A stretch of 16,837 bases of DNA from Sporomusaceae bacterium (GTDB lineage: Bacteria > Bacillota_C > Negativicutes > Sporomusales_B > UBA7701). A program made the position numbers and the translations under genes. This document shows positions 6,650 through 14,477 of this stretch, piece after piece. Under the pieces are notes generated by a model. That model was not told the DNA's origin and searched no databases. It saw nothing but the letters and a program-made list of their open reading frames with translations. The stretch is from NCBI GenBank assembly GCA_022839045.1, contig JALHDI010000061.1, forward strand, positions 1-16,837, given 5' to 3'. How positions within the stretch are numbered: the first letter of the stretch is position 1; each line of letters opens with the position of its first letter.

Positions 6650-7173
6650 TTACCGAGGCCCTTCCGCACCGCCGCCAGATTGAGGTCGTAAAGCTCGGGC
6701 TTCTTCTTGCCGACGACGGCGCCGACAGCCTTCTCGACGCCGGCCATGTCGACCATCGTCAGCTTCGGCAGCAGCGCTCCCAGGCAAACCATGTTGGCCA
6801 GGCTGACGTTGCCCAGCTCGTTGGCCATCTCCCCGGCCAGCACGGCGATAATCTCGATATCGTCCCGCTTCTCGGCCGCCGAAACGATCGAGCTGTTCGC
6901 CACCAGCACCCCGCCCGGCTTGACGCGCGGCAGGAACTTGTCGTACGACGGCTGGTTGAGGACGATGGCGAAATCGGCGTACTCGATAACCGGGGAATGG
7001 ATCTCCTCATCCGAGATAACCACCGAGCAGTTGGCCGTGCCGCCGCGCATCTCCGGGCCGTAGGAGGGGATCCAGCAGACCTCGCGCCCGTCCAGCATGC
7101 CGGCGTAGGTGAGGATTTTGCCGATGAACATTACGCCCTGGCCGCCGAAACCGGCCAGAAGAATCTTATCCAT
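6646..7173 (-). CDS. vorC: 2-oxoacid:ferredoxin oxidoreductase, gamma subunit
   Basis: The gamma chain of a thiamine-diphosphate 2-oxoacid:ferredoxin oxidoreductase, which helps bind coenzyme A and closes the complex. It has about 175 residues. The glycine-rich motif AGFGGQGV is at residues 7-14, and PSYGPEMRGG further on is typical of KorC/VorC gamma chains. The start is either ATG 7173 (sharing its A with the beta-subunit TGA) or GTG 7176. I prefer the ATG because family members begin M-x-K-I-L. It follows the beta gene with no gap. The symbol follows the VorB-type alpha chain and the ptb/buk context. A 2-oxoglutarate (Kor) enzyme is the main alternative. Confidence 0.88.
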   Translation of the reverse strand: MDKILLAGFGGQGVMFIGKILTYAGMLDGREVCWIPSYGPEMRGGTANCSVVISDEEIHSPVIEYADFAIVLNQPSYDKFLPRVKPGGVLVANSSIVSAAEKRDDIEIIAVLAGEMANELGNVSLANMVCLGALLPKLTMVDMAGVEKAVGAVVGKKKPELYDLNLAAVRKGLGK

Positions 7174-7925
7174 CACAGCGCCTTCACCTCCTCGGTCATC
7201 TTAAGCTCGCCCATCTCATAAACAGGCAGCATATTCTCCTGCAGCCACTTCAGACTGTCGGCCGGCGACAGGCCCCAGTTGGTCGGGCAGGTCGACAGGA
7301 TACTGACGAACGCGTACCCCAGCCCCGCCTGCTGCACCTGGAAAGCCTTCTTCAGGCACTTCTTGGCCTGCATGATATTCTTCGGCGTATCGACCGAGCA
7401 GGCGGCCACATACGCCGCGCCGCTTAAGGTCGCCACCGTCTTCGGCATGTCGATGGGCGCGCCCACCAGGGCGCAGTCGCGGCCGTACGGGCTGGTCGTC
7501 GTCACCTGGCCGCCGATCGTCGTCGGCGCCATCTGGCCGCCGGTCATGCCGAACACCGCGTTGTTGACCATGATCGAAGTAATCTTCTCGCCGCGGGCCA
7601 CCACGTGGATGGCGTGGGAAGTGCCGATCGCGGCGATGTCGCCGTCCCCCTGGTAAGTGAAGACGAGCTTGTCGGGCAGGGCCCGCTTGATGCCCGTAGC
7701 CACCGCCTGGGCGCGGCCGTGGGCGGCGCCCACGAAATCGCAGGCGAAGAAATCGAGGGAGAAACCGGCGCAGCCCACCGGCGCCACGCCGATGGTATCG
7801 CCGATGATGTCGAGCTCCTCCAGCACCTCGCCGATCAGACGGTGGATGACGCCGTGGGTACAGCCGGGGCAATAATGGAAAGGCAGCTCGGTAAGGCCCT
7901 TGGGTCGGCCGAATACTCTTTGCAC
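7173..7925 (-). CDS. vorA: 2-oxoacid:ferredoxin oxidoreductase, beta (thiamine-diphosphate) subunit
   Basis: Carries the catalytic cofactor. Residues 93-96 are GDGD and NN follows at 121-122, the GDG...NN thiamine-diphosphate and Mg2+ binding motif. The N-terminal CPGC (19-22) and later cysteines are typical of the beta chains that hold a 4Fe-4S cluster near the cofactor. At 250 residues it has a normal length. The start is GTG 7925 with GGAGGTG 8 bp upstream, 4 bp after the alpha stop. Together with alpha, gamma and the small ferredoxin it would oxidatively decarboxylate 2-oxoacids to acyl-CoA and reduce ferredoxin in the cytoplasm. Preference for branched-chain oxoacids is inferred from neighbours. 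Confidence 0.9.
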   Translation of the reverse strand: MQRVFGRPKGLTELPFHYCPGCTHGVIHRLIGEVLEELDIIGDTIGVAPVGCAGFSLDFFACDFVGAAHGRAQAVATGIKRALPDKLVFTYQGDGDIAAIGTSHAIHVVARGEKITSIMVNNAVFGMTGGQMAPTTIGGQVTTTSPYGRDCALVGAPIDMPKTVATLSGAAYVAACSVDTPKNIMQAKKCLKKAFQVQQAGLGYAFVSILSTCPTNWGLSPADSLKWLQENMLPVYEMGELKMTEEVKAL

Positions 7926-7929
7926 GCTG

Positions 7930-8991
7930 TTACACCTCCACCGCCAGGTCGAACACCTGGCCGAGCTTGCGCAGAATTTCGTTCTCGCTGGGCAGCATTC
8001 CGCCCAGACGGTTATGGAAATAGACCGGCGCGCGGCACTCCACCGCCAGCTTCACATCCTCCACCATCTGGCCGAAGTTCAGCTCGACGGTCAGGATGCC
8101 CTTCACGCCGTCCAGGTTGGCGAACGCCTCCTCCGGGAACGGCCAGAGGGTGATCGGGCGGATGAGCCCCACCTTGAGGCCCTGCTTGCGGGCCTTCAGC
8201 ACCGCGCTCTTGGCGATGCGGCCGCAGGTGCCGTAGCCGACGAGCAGATACTCCGCGTCCTCGGCGTGGAACGCCTCCCAGCGCTGCAAGTTATCCTTCA
8301 TCTCAGCGTACTTGGCCTCAAAATGGAGATTGTTGGTCTCGCCGATCTCGTTCGTGAGCGCATAATTGGCCACCTTGCGCTTGGCCCGGCCCTTGCAGCC
8401 GCCCACCGTCCAATCCTTGGCCGGCAGGTCGGCCTTGGGCCGTTTCTTGAGTTCCACCGGTTCCATCATCTGGCCGAGGAAACCGTCGGTCAGGATGACC
8501 ACCGGCGTCCGGTACTTATCGGCGAGATCGAAAGCCTCCATGGTGAAATCGTACAGCTCCTGGCCCTTCGACGGCGCCAGCACGACCTGGCGGTAGCCGC
8601 CGTGGCCGCCGCCCTTGGTGCACTGGAAATAATCCGCCTGGGACGGCCCCAGCCCGCCGAGGCCCGGGCCGGTGCGGTTGACGTTCACCACAACCACCGG
8701 CAGCTCGGCCGCCGCCAGGTATGACATCCCCTCCTGCTTGAGGCTGAACCCCGGGCTGGAGGAGGCCGTCATCACCCTCGCGCCGGTCGTCGCGGCGCCG
8801 TAACACATATTGATCGAAGCGATCTCATCCTCCCCCTGCAGGAGGGTACCGCCCGCCTTGGGAAGATGCTTCGACAGATATTCGACAATCTCGGTCGAAG
8901 GGGTTATCGGGTAGCCGAAAAACAGTTTGCAGCCGGCGCGGATAGCCGCTTCGCCGATGGCCTCGTTCCCCTTCATAAGCTCCTTGGACAC
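7930..8991 (-). CDS. vorB: 2-oxoacid:ferredoxin oxidoreductase, alpha subunit (VorB-type)
   Basis: Pyrimidine-binding half of the oxidoreductase. Diagnostic segments include GYPITPSTEIVE near the N-terminus, LQGEDEIASINM, TASSSPGFSLKQEG, and GPGLGGLGPSQADYFQ, the last typical of chains annotated as 3-methyl-2-oxobutanoate (VorB) subunits. The start deserves care. AAAGGAG touches an ATG at 9000 with no spacing, whereas GTG 8991, three codons in, lies 9 nt from it. I therefore choose the GTG, giving 353 residues. The gene lies 30 bp after the ferredoxin gene and 4 bp before vorA. Substrate preference cannot be read from sequence alone. Confidence 0.9.
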   Translation of the reverse strand: MSKELMKGNEAIGEAAIRAGCKLFFGYPITPSTEIVEYLSKHLPKAGGTLLQGEDEIASINMCYGAATTGARVMTASSSPGFSLKQEGMSYLAAAELPVVVVNVNRTGPGLGGLGPSQADYFQCTKGGGHGGYRQVVLAPSKGQELYDFTMEAFDLADKYRTPVVILTDGFLGQMMEPVELKKRPKADLPAKDWTVGGCKGRAKRKVANYALTNEIGETNNLHFEAKYAEMKDNLQRWEAFHAEDAEYLLVGYGTCGRIAKSAVLKARKQGLKVGLIRPITLWPFPEEAFANLDGVKGILTVELNFGQMVEDVKLAVECRAPVYFHNRLGGMLPSENEILRKLGQVFDLAVEV

Positions 8992-9021
8992 GCGCTTCAT
9001 CTCCTTTCCCGCTGCTTACTC

Positions 9022-9225
9022 CTACTTGTAGATCTCCAGGGCCAGATCGGGGCACACCGTGCCGCACAGCCCGCAGCCGATACACTTGTCGGGGTCGGCC
9101 GGCACCACCACGTAATAGCCCTTCGAATTGGGCTTGTCGCCGATGGCCAGCACCTTGCGCGGGCACACCCCGATGCACAGGCCGCAGCTCTTGCAGTACT
9201 CGCTCAACACAACGACTTTCGCCAT
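9022..9225 (-). CDS. vorD: 2x[4Fe-4S] ferredoxin subunit of the 2-oxoacid oxidoreductase (delta)
   Basis: A 67-residue ferredoxin-type protein with two complete C-x2-C-x2-C-x3-CP motifs (C11, C14, C17, C21 and C48, C51, C54, C58). It would pass electrons from the thiamine centre of VorA to free ferredoxin. Its position as the first gene of the oxidoreductase set, 4 bp after ptb, matches the delta subunits of Vor/Kor complexes. A ribosome-binding site GGTGAG lies before ATG 9225. Confidence 0.88.
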   Translation of the reverse strand: MAKVVVLSEYCKSCGLCIGVCPRKVLAIGDKPNSKGYYVVVPADPDKCIGCGLCGTVCPDLALEIYK

Positions 9226-9229
9226 ATGC

Positions 9230-10141
9230 TCACCGCCTTTCCGCCCCGCCCGCCGCCAGGCAGGCCAGAGCGATAGAATATAATTTCCCTTCCGGCGTTT
9301 CGGAACGGGAAGTCAGCACGACCGGGTTTCGGGCGCCGAGCACGATCCCGGCCATCTTGGCCTTGGCGTAATAGAGAAGCGACTTGCCCATCGCGTTCCC
9401 TGTCTCGATATTCGGCATCAGGAAAAGATCCACCTGCCCGGAAATCCGGCTGGTAAGCCCCTTATGCCTGGCCGCCTCCGGGCTGAGCGCCACATCCAGG
9501 GCGATCGGCCCCTCCACGATCCCCGGCGGCAGCTCGCCGGCGGCCGCCATATCGGCGAGCGCCTTGGCGTCCACCGTCGCCGGCATCTTCGGGTTGACCT
9601 GCTCGTTGGCCGTCAGCACCGCCACGTTCGGCCGCTCGATCCCCAAAGAGCGCAGCACCAGCATGGCATTTACCAGGATATCCTTCTTCTCCGCCAGGGT
9701 CGGGGCGATATTCATCCCCCCGTCGGTCTGGAAAACCAGCTTCGGCTCGCCCGGCACCTCGAACGCCGCCAGATGGCTAAGCAGCCTCCCGGTGCGCAGG
9801 CCCACCTCGGGGCTCAATACCGCCTTGAGGAAATCGCTGGTGTTTATCAGGCCCTTCATCACCACCTGGGCCTCCCCCTTGCTCACCAGCGACACCGCCG
9901 TCAGCGCCGCCGCGGTCATATCCTTCTCGTCCACCACCGGCGTATCGGCCGGCAGGCCGACCTCCGCCAGCAGCGGCCGGATGACCGTCGCGTCCCCCAC
10001 CAGCAGAGGGCTGGCCAGGCCGTTGTCCTGGGCCAGCTTGACGGCCTGCAGCACATCCTTGTCCTGCGCCGCGGCCACGCTGATCGTCATCTGCCCCGGG
10101 CGTTTGGCCCAGGCGAGGACCTCTTGAAAATTCCTAAGCAC
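9230..10141 (-). CDS. ptb: Phosphate butyryltransferase / branched-chain acyl transferase
   Basis: Converts acyl-CoA plus phosphate to acyl-phosphate and free CoA, the first half of ATP recovery. The 303-residue protein matches the phosphate acetyl/butyryltransferase family: KGLINTSDFLKAVL in the middle, FQTDGGMNIAPTL, and a C-terminal PNIETGNAMGKSLLYYA block. The start is GTG 10141 because GGGGAGG lies 7 bp upstream and the conserved protein begins there. The frame stays open through the upstream repeat element to 10327, but that part is not protein-like. With Vor upstream in metabolism, the likely substrates are isobutyryl-, isovaleryl- or 2-methylbutyryl-CoA as well as butyryl-CoA. Confidence 0.9.
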   Translation of the reverse strand: MLRNFQEVLAWAKRPGQMTISVAAAQDKDVLQAVKLAQDNGLASPLLVGDATVIRPLLAEVGLPADTPVVDEKDMTAAALTAVSLVSKGEAQVVMKGLINTSDFLKAVLSPEVGLRTGRLLSHLAAFEVPGEPKLVFQTDGGMNIAPTLAEKKDILVNAMLVLRSLGIERPNVAVLTANEQVNPKMPATVDAKALADMAAAGELPPGIVEGPIALDVALSPEAARHKGLTSRISGQVDLFLMPNIETGNAMGKSLLYYAKAKMAGIVLGARNPVVLTSRSETPEGKLYSIALACLAAGGAERR

Positions 10142-10160
10142 TAACTTACCTCCCCACTGG

Positions 10161-10397
10161 GTCGACTGTGTAAGAAATCCATCTACTGCGTACCCGCAAG
10201 GGGCAGGCCGTCGTTCTATGGTGCTAAAGCACCAAGAACTCCGCACTTGCTCCTCAGAGCGCTTGCTTGCGTACGTTCCGAGTACGCGGCGCGGCGCGCT
10301 CGCACCCTTTCGGGTATAAGCGATCACATCAACGCTAAAGCGCTGTGTGTCTGCTTATCCGGTGCGCCTTGTATCTGGAGCTTCTTACGCAGTCGAT
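10161..10397. repeat. Structured 237-bp non-coding element with terminal inverted repeats (MITE/REP-like)
   Basis: The ends are inverted copies: GTCGACTGTGTAAGAA (10161-10176) and TTCTTACGCAGTCGAT (10382-10397) match at 14 of 16 bases, with further weaker similarity inward (TCCATCTAC versus TCCAGATAC). Inside are several short hairpins: CCC-GCAA-GGG (10193-10202), GGTGC-TAAA-GCACC (10220-10233), GCGTAC/GTACGC (10269-10274/10282-10287), ACCC-TTTC-GGGT (10304-10315) and ATAAGC/GCTTAT (10316-10321/10353-10358). It contains no credible gene or transposase and separates buk from ptb, which are otherwise in a tightly packed operon. No clear target-site duplication is visible. A non-autonomous mobile repeat is the best reading; a structured intercistronic RNA is the alternative. 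Confidence 0.65.
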
Positions 10398-10410
10398 CGC
10401 AGAGCGAATA

Positions 10411-11475
10411 TTACTTATAAATCTTAGCTTTTTCCTCGCCGCGTAAAACCCGCAGCGCCCCCAGCATCAGCGACTCCATCTCCTCCTCGCCGGGGGAGAC
10501 GACCACCGGGGCGATATGCCTGACGCGGGCGGCCACGTCGTCCGTGATCCGCCGCGAATGCGCAATGCCGCCGGTCAGGACGACATAGTCCACCTCGCCG
10601 GCCATCACCGTCGCCAGCGCGCCGATCTCCTTCGCCACCTGGTAAGCCATCGCGTCCAGCACCAGGTCGGCCTGAGCGTTGCCCTCGGCCGCCATCCTCT
10701 CCGCCTCGCGGACATCCCGCGTGCCGAGGTAGGCGTACATGCCGCCCGCACCCATCATCCTCGTCGCCAGCTCCTTGGCGGCAACCTTGCCTGAAAAGCA
10801 CAGCTTCATCAGCAGCGACGCCGGCAGCCCTCCGCTGCGGTCGGGGGAGAACGCCCCCTCGTCCTTGCCGTTGCTCACGTCGACCATCAGGCCCTTGCGA
10901 TGGGCGGCCACCGAAATCCCCGAACCGAGGTGGGCCACCACCATGTTCAGCTCCTCGTAGCGTCGGCCCTTCTCGGCGGCCACCTTGCGGGCCACCGCCT
11001 TATGGTTGAGCGCGTGGACGAGGCTTAGGCGCGGCAGCTCCGGCAGCCCGGAAACGCGGGCCACGTCCTCAAGTTCGTCAACCGACACCGGATCGACGAT
11101 AAACGCCGGAATGCCCAGCTTCTTCGCCAGGTCCAAAGCCAGCGCCGCGCCGAGGTTGGAGGCGTGCTCGCCGGCCGGCCGGTGCTCCAGATCGTCGACC
11201 ATCTGCGCGTTGACTTCGTATGTGCCGCTGGTCAGAGGCTTCATCAGGCCGCCACGGCCGACCACGGCATTCAGGCTCTCCAGCGCGATGCCCGCTTCCG
11301 CCAGCGTTTTCAGGATGAGGTCGAGACGGTACTTCTCCTGGTCGAACACGCGCGCGAACCCCTTCAATTCCTCGCCGTGATGCTCGACCGTCTTCTTGAA
11401 CAGCGGCGTTTCGCCGTCGAACACGGCCAGCTTCGTCGAAGTGTTCCCGGGGTTGATGGCAAGAATCCTTTCCAC
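10411..11475 (-). CDS. buk: Butyrate / branched-chain fatty acid kinase
   Basis: Transfers phosphate from acyl-phosphate to ADP, releasing the free acid and ATP. The 354-residue protein has the acetokinase-family motifs: ILAINPGNTSTKLAVFDG at the N-terminus, VVAHLGSGISVAAH and GAFSPDRSGGLP in the middle, and the adenosine-site VVLTGGIAHS near the C-terminus. It is shorter than acetate kinase and fits butyrate kinase. The start is GTG 11475 with GGGGAGG 6 bp upstream. The 15 extra in-frame codons up to 11520 overlap a palindrome and have no ribosome site. It is the first gene of the buk-ptb-vor unit, with a candidate promoter about 100 bp upstream. Confidence 0.92.
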   Translation of the reverse strand: MERILAINPGNTSTKLAVFDGETPLFKKTVEHHGEELKGFARVFDQEKYRLDLILKTLAEAGIALESLNAVVGRGGLMKPLTSGTYEVNAQMVDDLEHRPAGEHASNLGAALALDLAKKLGIPAFIVDPVSVDELEDVARVSGLPELPRLSLVHALNHKAVARKVAAEKGRRYEELNMVVAHLGSGISVAAHRKGLMVDVSNGKDEGAFSPDRSGGLPASLLMKLCFSGKVAAKELATRMMGAGGMYAYLGTRDVREAERMAAEGNAQADLVLDAMAYQVAKEIGALATVMAGEVDYVVLTGGIAHSRRITDDVAARVRHIAPVVVSPGEEEMESLMLGALRVLRGEEKAKIYK

Positions 11476-11505
11476 AGCAAACCTCCCCAATTCGTTCCGT
11501 CTATC

Positions 11506-11518
11506 GGAACAATGTTCC
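11506..11518. promoter_or_regulatory. Operator-like palindrome upstream of buk
   Basis: A perfect 6-1-6 inverted repeat GGAACAATGTTCC, 31 bp before the buk start. A third copy of the half-site (GTTCC, 11494-11498) lies 7 bp away and can form a hairpin GTTCCG/CGGAAC (11494-11499/11505-11510). The symmetry suggests a regulator-binding site within the leader. I cannot assign the protein. Confidence 0.4.
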
Positions 11519-11528
11519 ACAAATACGT

Positions 11529-11565
11529 AAGTAGATAAATGGGGCCCAGCCCCACTTATCTACTT
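11529..11565. other. Long stem-loop in the buk leader
   Basis: AAGTAGATAA (11529-11538) pairs with TTATCTACTT (11556-11565). After one A/C mismatch the stem continues as TGGGG/CCCCA around a CCCAG loop, 15 pairs in all. A T6 run follows on the plus strand, so in that direction it would be a good intrinsic terminator. On the minus strand (the buk direction) it lacks a U-tract and would form a stem at the very 5' end of the mRNA predicted from the promoter at 11578-11606. Confidence 0.6.
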
Positions 11566-11577
11566 TTTTCTACTATG

Positions 11578-11606
11578 ATTCTACCTTATATTTTCTGCGC
11601 CTGCAA
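11578..11606 (-). promoter_or_regulatory. Candidate promoter of the buk-ptb-vor operon
   Basis: Minus strand: TTGCAG (11601-11606), a 17-bp spacer, TAGAAT (11578-11583). The -10 matches the consensus at 5 of 6 positions and the -35 at only 3 of 6. The predicted start near 11571 gives a leader of roughly 95 nt containing the stem-loop and palindrome. Confidence 0.35.
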
Positions 11607-11622
11607 CAATATTATCCCAGAT

Positions 11623-11663
11623 TGCCCGCTAAGGCCCCGTCTGCGGCGGACCCGCAGCGGGCA
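11623..11663 (-). terminator. GC-rich nested hairpin downstream of the symporter gene
   Basis: Outer stem TGCCCGCT (11623-11630) / AGCGGGCA (11656-11663) encloses CTGCGG (11641-11646) / CCGCAG (11652-11657), the last two pairs overlapping the outer arm. It lies 15 bp after the symporter stop. No U-run follows, so it may be a weak terminator or an mRNA 3'-end stabilising structure. Confidence 0.4.
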
Positions 11664-11678
11664 GGCAGGCCGCAAAAC

Positions 11679-13106
11679 TCAGCCGGCGGTTGTCCGGGTC
11701 GCCCCGCCCGCCACCTTGGCCGGGCGCGGGTCAATGAAGTACACAAGCAGGAAGGTGACGATCGCCACCGGCCAGGCGAGATAGATGGGATGGGAAACGA
11801 TGCGGATGGCCGGCACGAACTGCCACAGGGCCAGGAAAACGATGCCGGTCAGCAGCGTCCAGAAGGCCGAGCCCTTCTTGCACAGGCCGGGGGTGAACAG
11901 CAGGCCGAGCAGCACGACGGTGTACGAGGTCGTCAGCGTCAGGCCGATGAGCAGCGTCTTGATGATCCCCACCGCATACGTGGCCATCCAGTAAGTCAGG
12001 GCGCTGATGCCGAGCACCGTCAGCCGGGAAATCAGTATCTGCTGCTTCTCCGGCAGGTCGGGGTTGATGAAGCGCTTATAGATGTCGTTGACCACCAGCG
12101 TCGAGCTGCCGAGCAGCAGGCCGACCGCGGTCGAAACGTCCGCCGCCCACAGGCCGGAGAGAGCCGTGCCGGCCACCCACGGGTTGAGTTCCAGCAGCGT
12201 CTTCGGCAGGGCCATAGCCGGGGTGATGCCGGGGAACTTCGCGGCGGCCACGATGCCGAACACGGCGCAGATGAAGCCGGCGGGGAGGATTATCAGGCCG
12301 CCGAGGATGAAGCCCAGCCTGGCGCGTTTGCCGTCCTTGGCGGCGAAGGCGATCTGGGCCACCGCCTGAATGGACTGGGTCTGGGTCAGCATGACCACGA
12401 ACCAGGCGACGATCATCGCCAGCGGCAGGCCGGCGAGCAGATCGAAGCCCGGATGGCCGGCCGGCAGCGAAGAAACCACTTTGGCTATCCCGCCGGCGTT
12501 GTCCACCACCATGATCGCCCCGGCGACGACCCCCAGGTAAATGACGATGACGTTGATGATGTTGCTGAGGCCGGCGGCCCAATAGCCGCCCACCAGCGTG
12601 ATGCCGATGAACACGACCGCGCTGACCATCATGCCGCCGGTGAAGGTGAATATCCCGGGCATGAGCGCGGCCAGGATGGCCCCGCCGGCCACGTACTGCA
12701 GCGACGTGATGACCATCTGGATGACGATTTGGCCGAAAACGCCGATAACCCGCCCGGAGGTGTCGAAATGACGCTCGAGGATCTCCGGCACCGACGTCGT
12801 CTCGAACTGGCGGAATCTTTCCGCCACCAGGAAACCGGCGGCGACGGCCCCCGCCGCCCAGGCGGCGTTGTACCAGCCGGCGGCCAGCCCCTGCTTGTAG
12901 GCCCCCTCGGCCACGCCGATCGTCGACGCGCCGCCGACGGCCAGACCGGCGATCATCGTCGCCACGATCCCGGGGCCGAAACCGCGGCCGGCGAGCAGAT
13001 ACCCGAGGTAGCCGCCGCCCTTGCTCAGCTTGGTAGCATACCAGGACACCGCGTACAGGACGATAATATAAACAATGACAATACCCAGGGCGATGTTCAC
13101 CTGCAC
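11679..13106 (-). CDS. Sodium:solute symporter (SSS family), probable monocarboxylate uptake
   Basis: A 475-residue polytopic membrane protein with about 12-13 hydrophobic helices. It begins with the outward-facing first helix typical of the family and then the conserved GGASTIGVAEGAYKQGLAAG region of the sodium/substrate core, with further core segments such as WAADVSTAVGLLLGSSTL. It would couple Na+ entry to uptake of a small solute. The start is GTG 13106 or GTG 13100; AAGGGAGG fits the second slightly better by spacing. It is the last gene of the glcD-glcF-larA group, 113 bp after larA, so lactate, glycolate or a similar 2-hydroxyacid is the likely substrate. That is inferred from neighbours, since the family spans sugars, amino acids and carboxylates. 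Confidence 0.85.
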   Translation of the reverse strand: MQVNIALGIVIVYIIVLYAVSWYATKLSKGGGYLGYLLAGRGFGPGIVATMIAGLAVGGASTIGVAEGAYKQGLAAGWYNAAWAAGAVAAGFLVAERFRQFETTSVPEILERHFDTSGRVIGVFGQIVIQMVITSLQYVAGGAILAALMPGIFTFTGGMMVSAVVFIGITLVGGYWAAGLSNIINVIVIYLGVVAGAIMVVDNAGGIAKVVSSLPAGHPGFDLLAGLPLAMIVAWFVVMLTQTQSIQAVAQIAFAAKDGKRARLGFILGGLIILPAGFICAVFGIVAAAKFPGITPAMALPKTLLELNPWVAGTALSGLWAADVSTAVGLLLGSSTLVVNDIYKRFINPDLPEKQQILISRLTVLGISALTYWMATYAVGIIKTLLIGLTLTTSYTVVLLGLLFTPGLCKKGSAFWTLLTGIVFLALWQFVPAIRIVSHPIYLAWPVAIVTFLLVYFIDPRPAKVAGGATRTTAG

Positions 13107-13219
13107 AAACCTCCCTTTTTTACTTGGCCGTCGATGCTGCGGTTGCCCGTATCCCGGCGGCTCCGTCTAGTACCCCGCTGCCCAAAAAACGTCTGACCCT
13201 CCCCCTTCATTCTTCTATT

Positions 13220-14476
13220 CTAATCTAATTGCGGAAAAGTGAGCGTGCCGTGCGGCATGATATGGACCAGGCCGCCGCCTTTCGGCAGGGCCGCCGCCAG
13301 CGCCTCGGCCACCGACGCCGCCGGCTTCATCCCCACCCGCGCCGCCGTTTCGGCGGCCAGGCCGCTCACCAGATAAACGCTCTTGCTCTCCAGTATCTGC
13401 TTCGTCCTGAGTGCCACGAAGCCGGGCATGGTGAAATTCTTATGCAGCGCCGCGCTCATCGCGGCGTGCGTCTCGTGGCGGAACCAGCTCAGGAACGCCT
13501 CCGGGCCGGGCCCGTCGAAGCACTCGCTCACCAGGACGACGGCGCCGCCGTCCTTCGCCGCATAGTCGGCGTTATCGAGCGCCTTGATCGACTGGTAAAG
13601 CTGGATATCCTTCGGATAACCGCCGCAACTCGCAACGACGACGTCCGCCTTCTCGCGGATGGGGACGGCGAACGCCTCCTCCACCACCTTCGTGCCGGCG
13701 GCGTGGGCTTCGCGCCAGTGGCCGGCGACGATGCCGATGAACTCCTTGTTCTCGTTCACCACCACGTTCAAGAGAAAATCCGGCGCCGCCAGGGCGCAGA
13801 TCTCGTCCATATCCGCGGCCACCGGATTGCCGGCCAGCACGCCGGCGCCGATCTCCCCCGCCCCCGCCCTGAGGGCCAGGCCGTGGTTCTCCTGGATGGT
13901 CGCGTACCCGGCCACGCCCGGGGCGACGCTCTTGCGGCCGCCGCCGAAGCCGGCCAGCAGGTGGTAGGATATGCCGCCGGTCAGGATGAGCTTCGGCGCC
14001 TCGTACACCATGCGGTTGAGCAGGATCGCCGTCCCCCGGCTGCTCCTCCCCAGGTCTACAAGGTCGGCCGCCTGGCAGTCGTGGTCGTACACCCGCACCC
14101 GCCGCAGCACCTCGTCGCCGACGATCAGGCGGTGCTCCTCCGCCGTCTGGCTGCGGTGGTCGCCGGTGGCGAACACCACCGCCACATCGGCGTCAGGCAC
14201 GCCCACCGCGTTCAGCTCGTCGAGGAGGATGGGCACCAGCACGTCGCTCCGCACCCACAGGCGGGTCACGTCGCTGACGACGATCACCACCTTGTCGCCG
14301 CGCCCGCATACCTGCCGGAAGGGCGGCGAGCCTATCGGCGCGGCCAGAGCGGCCAGCACCCCGGCCTTCATGTCGGCCACCGGCCGGGTGGGGTTGGAGC
14401 CGATGACGTTCACCCGGTGCGAAGCGGGTATCTCGAATACTTCCTCGCGTTTGCCGTAATGGACGGAATATTGCAT
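13220..14476 (-). CDS. larA: Nickel-pincer-dependent lactate racemase family protein LarA
   Basis: Interconverts D- and L-lactate (or a related 2-hydroxyacid) using a nickel pincer nucleotide attached to a lysine. The 418-residue protein keeps the residues known from LarA: SDVTR (68-72), the catalytic histidines at 107 (TGDHR) and 172 (SYH), the cofactor-anchoring Lys182 in GGGRKSVAPG, the nickel-ligand His198 in ENHG, and Gln295 and Lys298 in QLYQSIK. ATG 14476 has AAAGGAA upstream and follows glcF with one base between. The cofactor-making genes larB, larC and larE are not in this window and must be elsewhere if the enzyme works. Members of the wider family racemise other hydroxyacids, so the substrate is only probable. 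Confidence 0.88.
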   Translation of the reverse strand: MQYSVHYGKREEVFEIPASHRVNVIGSNPTRPVADMKAGVLAALAAPIGSPPFRQVCGRGDKVVIVVSDVTRLWVRSDVLVPILLDELNAVGVPDADVAVVFATGDHRSQTAEEHRLIVGDEVLRRVRVYDHDCQAADLVDLGRSSRGTAILLNRMVYEAPKLILTGGISYHLLAGFGGGRKSVAPGVAGYATIQENHGLALRAGAGEIGAGVLAGNPVAADMDEICALAAPDFLLNVVVNENKEFIGIVAGHWREAHAAGTKVVEEAFAVPIREKADVVVASCGGYPKDIQLYQSIKALDNADYAAKDGGAVVLVSECFDGPGPEAFLSWFRHETHAAMSAALHKNFTMPGFVALRTKQILESKSVYLVSGLAAETAARVGMKPAASVAEALAAALPKGGGLVHIMPHGTLTFPQLD

Positions 14477-14477
14477 G

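Noticed and set aside
10142..10327. 62-residue N-terminal extension of Ptb
   Set aside because: The frame is open through the repeat element, but the translated text is not protein-like, and a strong ribosome site serves GTG 10141, where family similarity begins.
11602..11621. Sigma-54-type promoter upstream of buk (GGGATAATATTGTTGCA)
   Set aside because: It was attractive because branched-chain acid operons in Bacillus use sigma-54, but the GG-to-GC distance is one base too long and the -24 element is poor.
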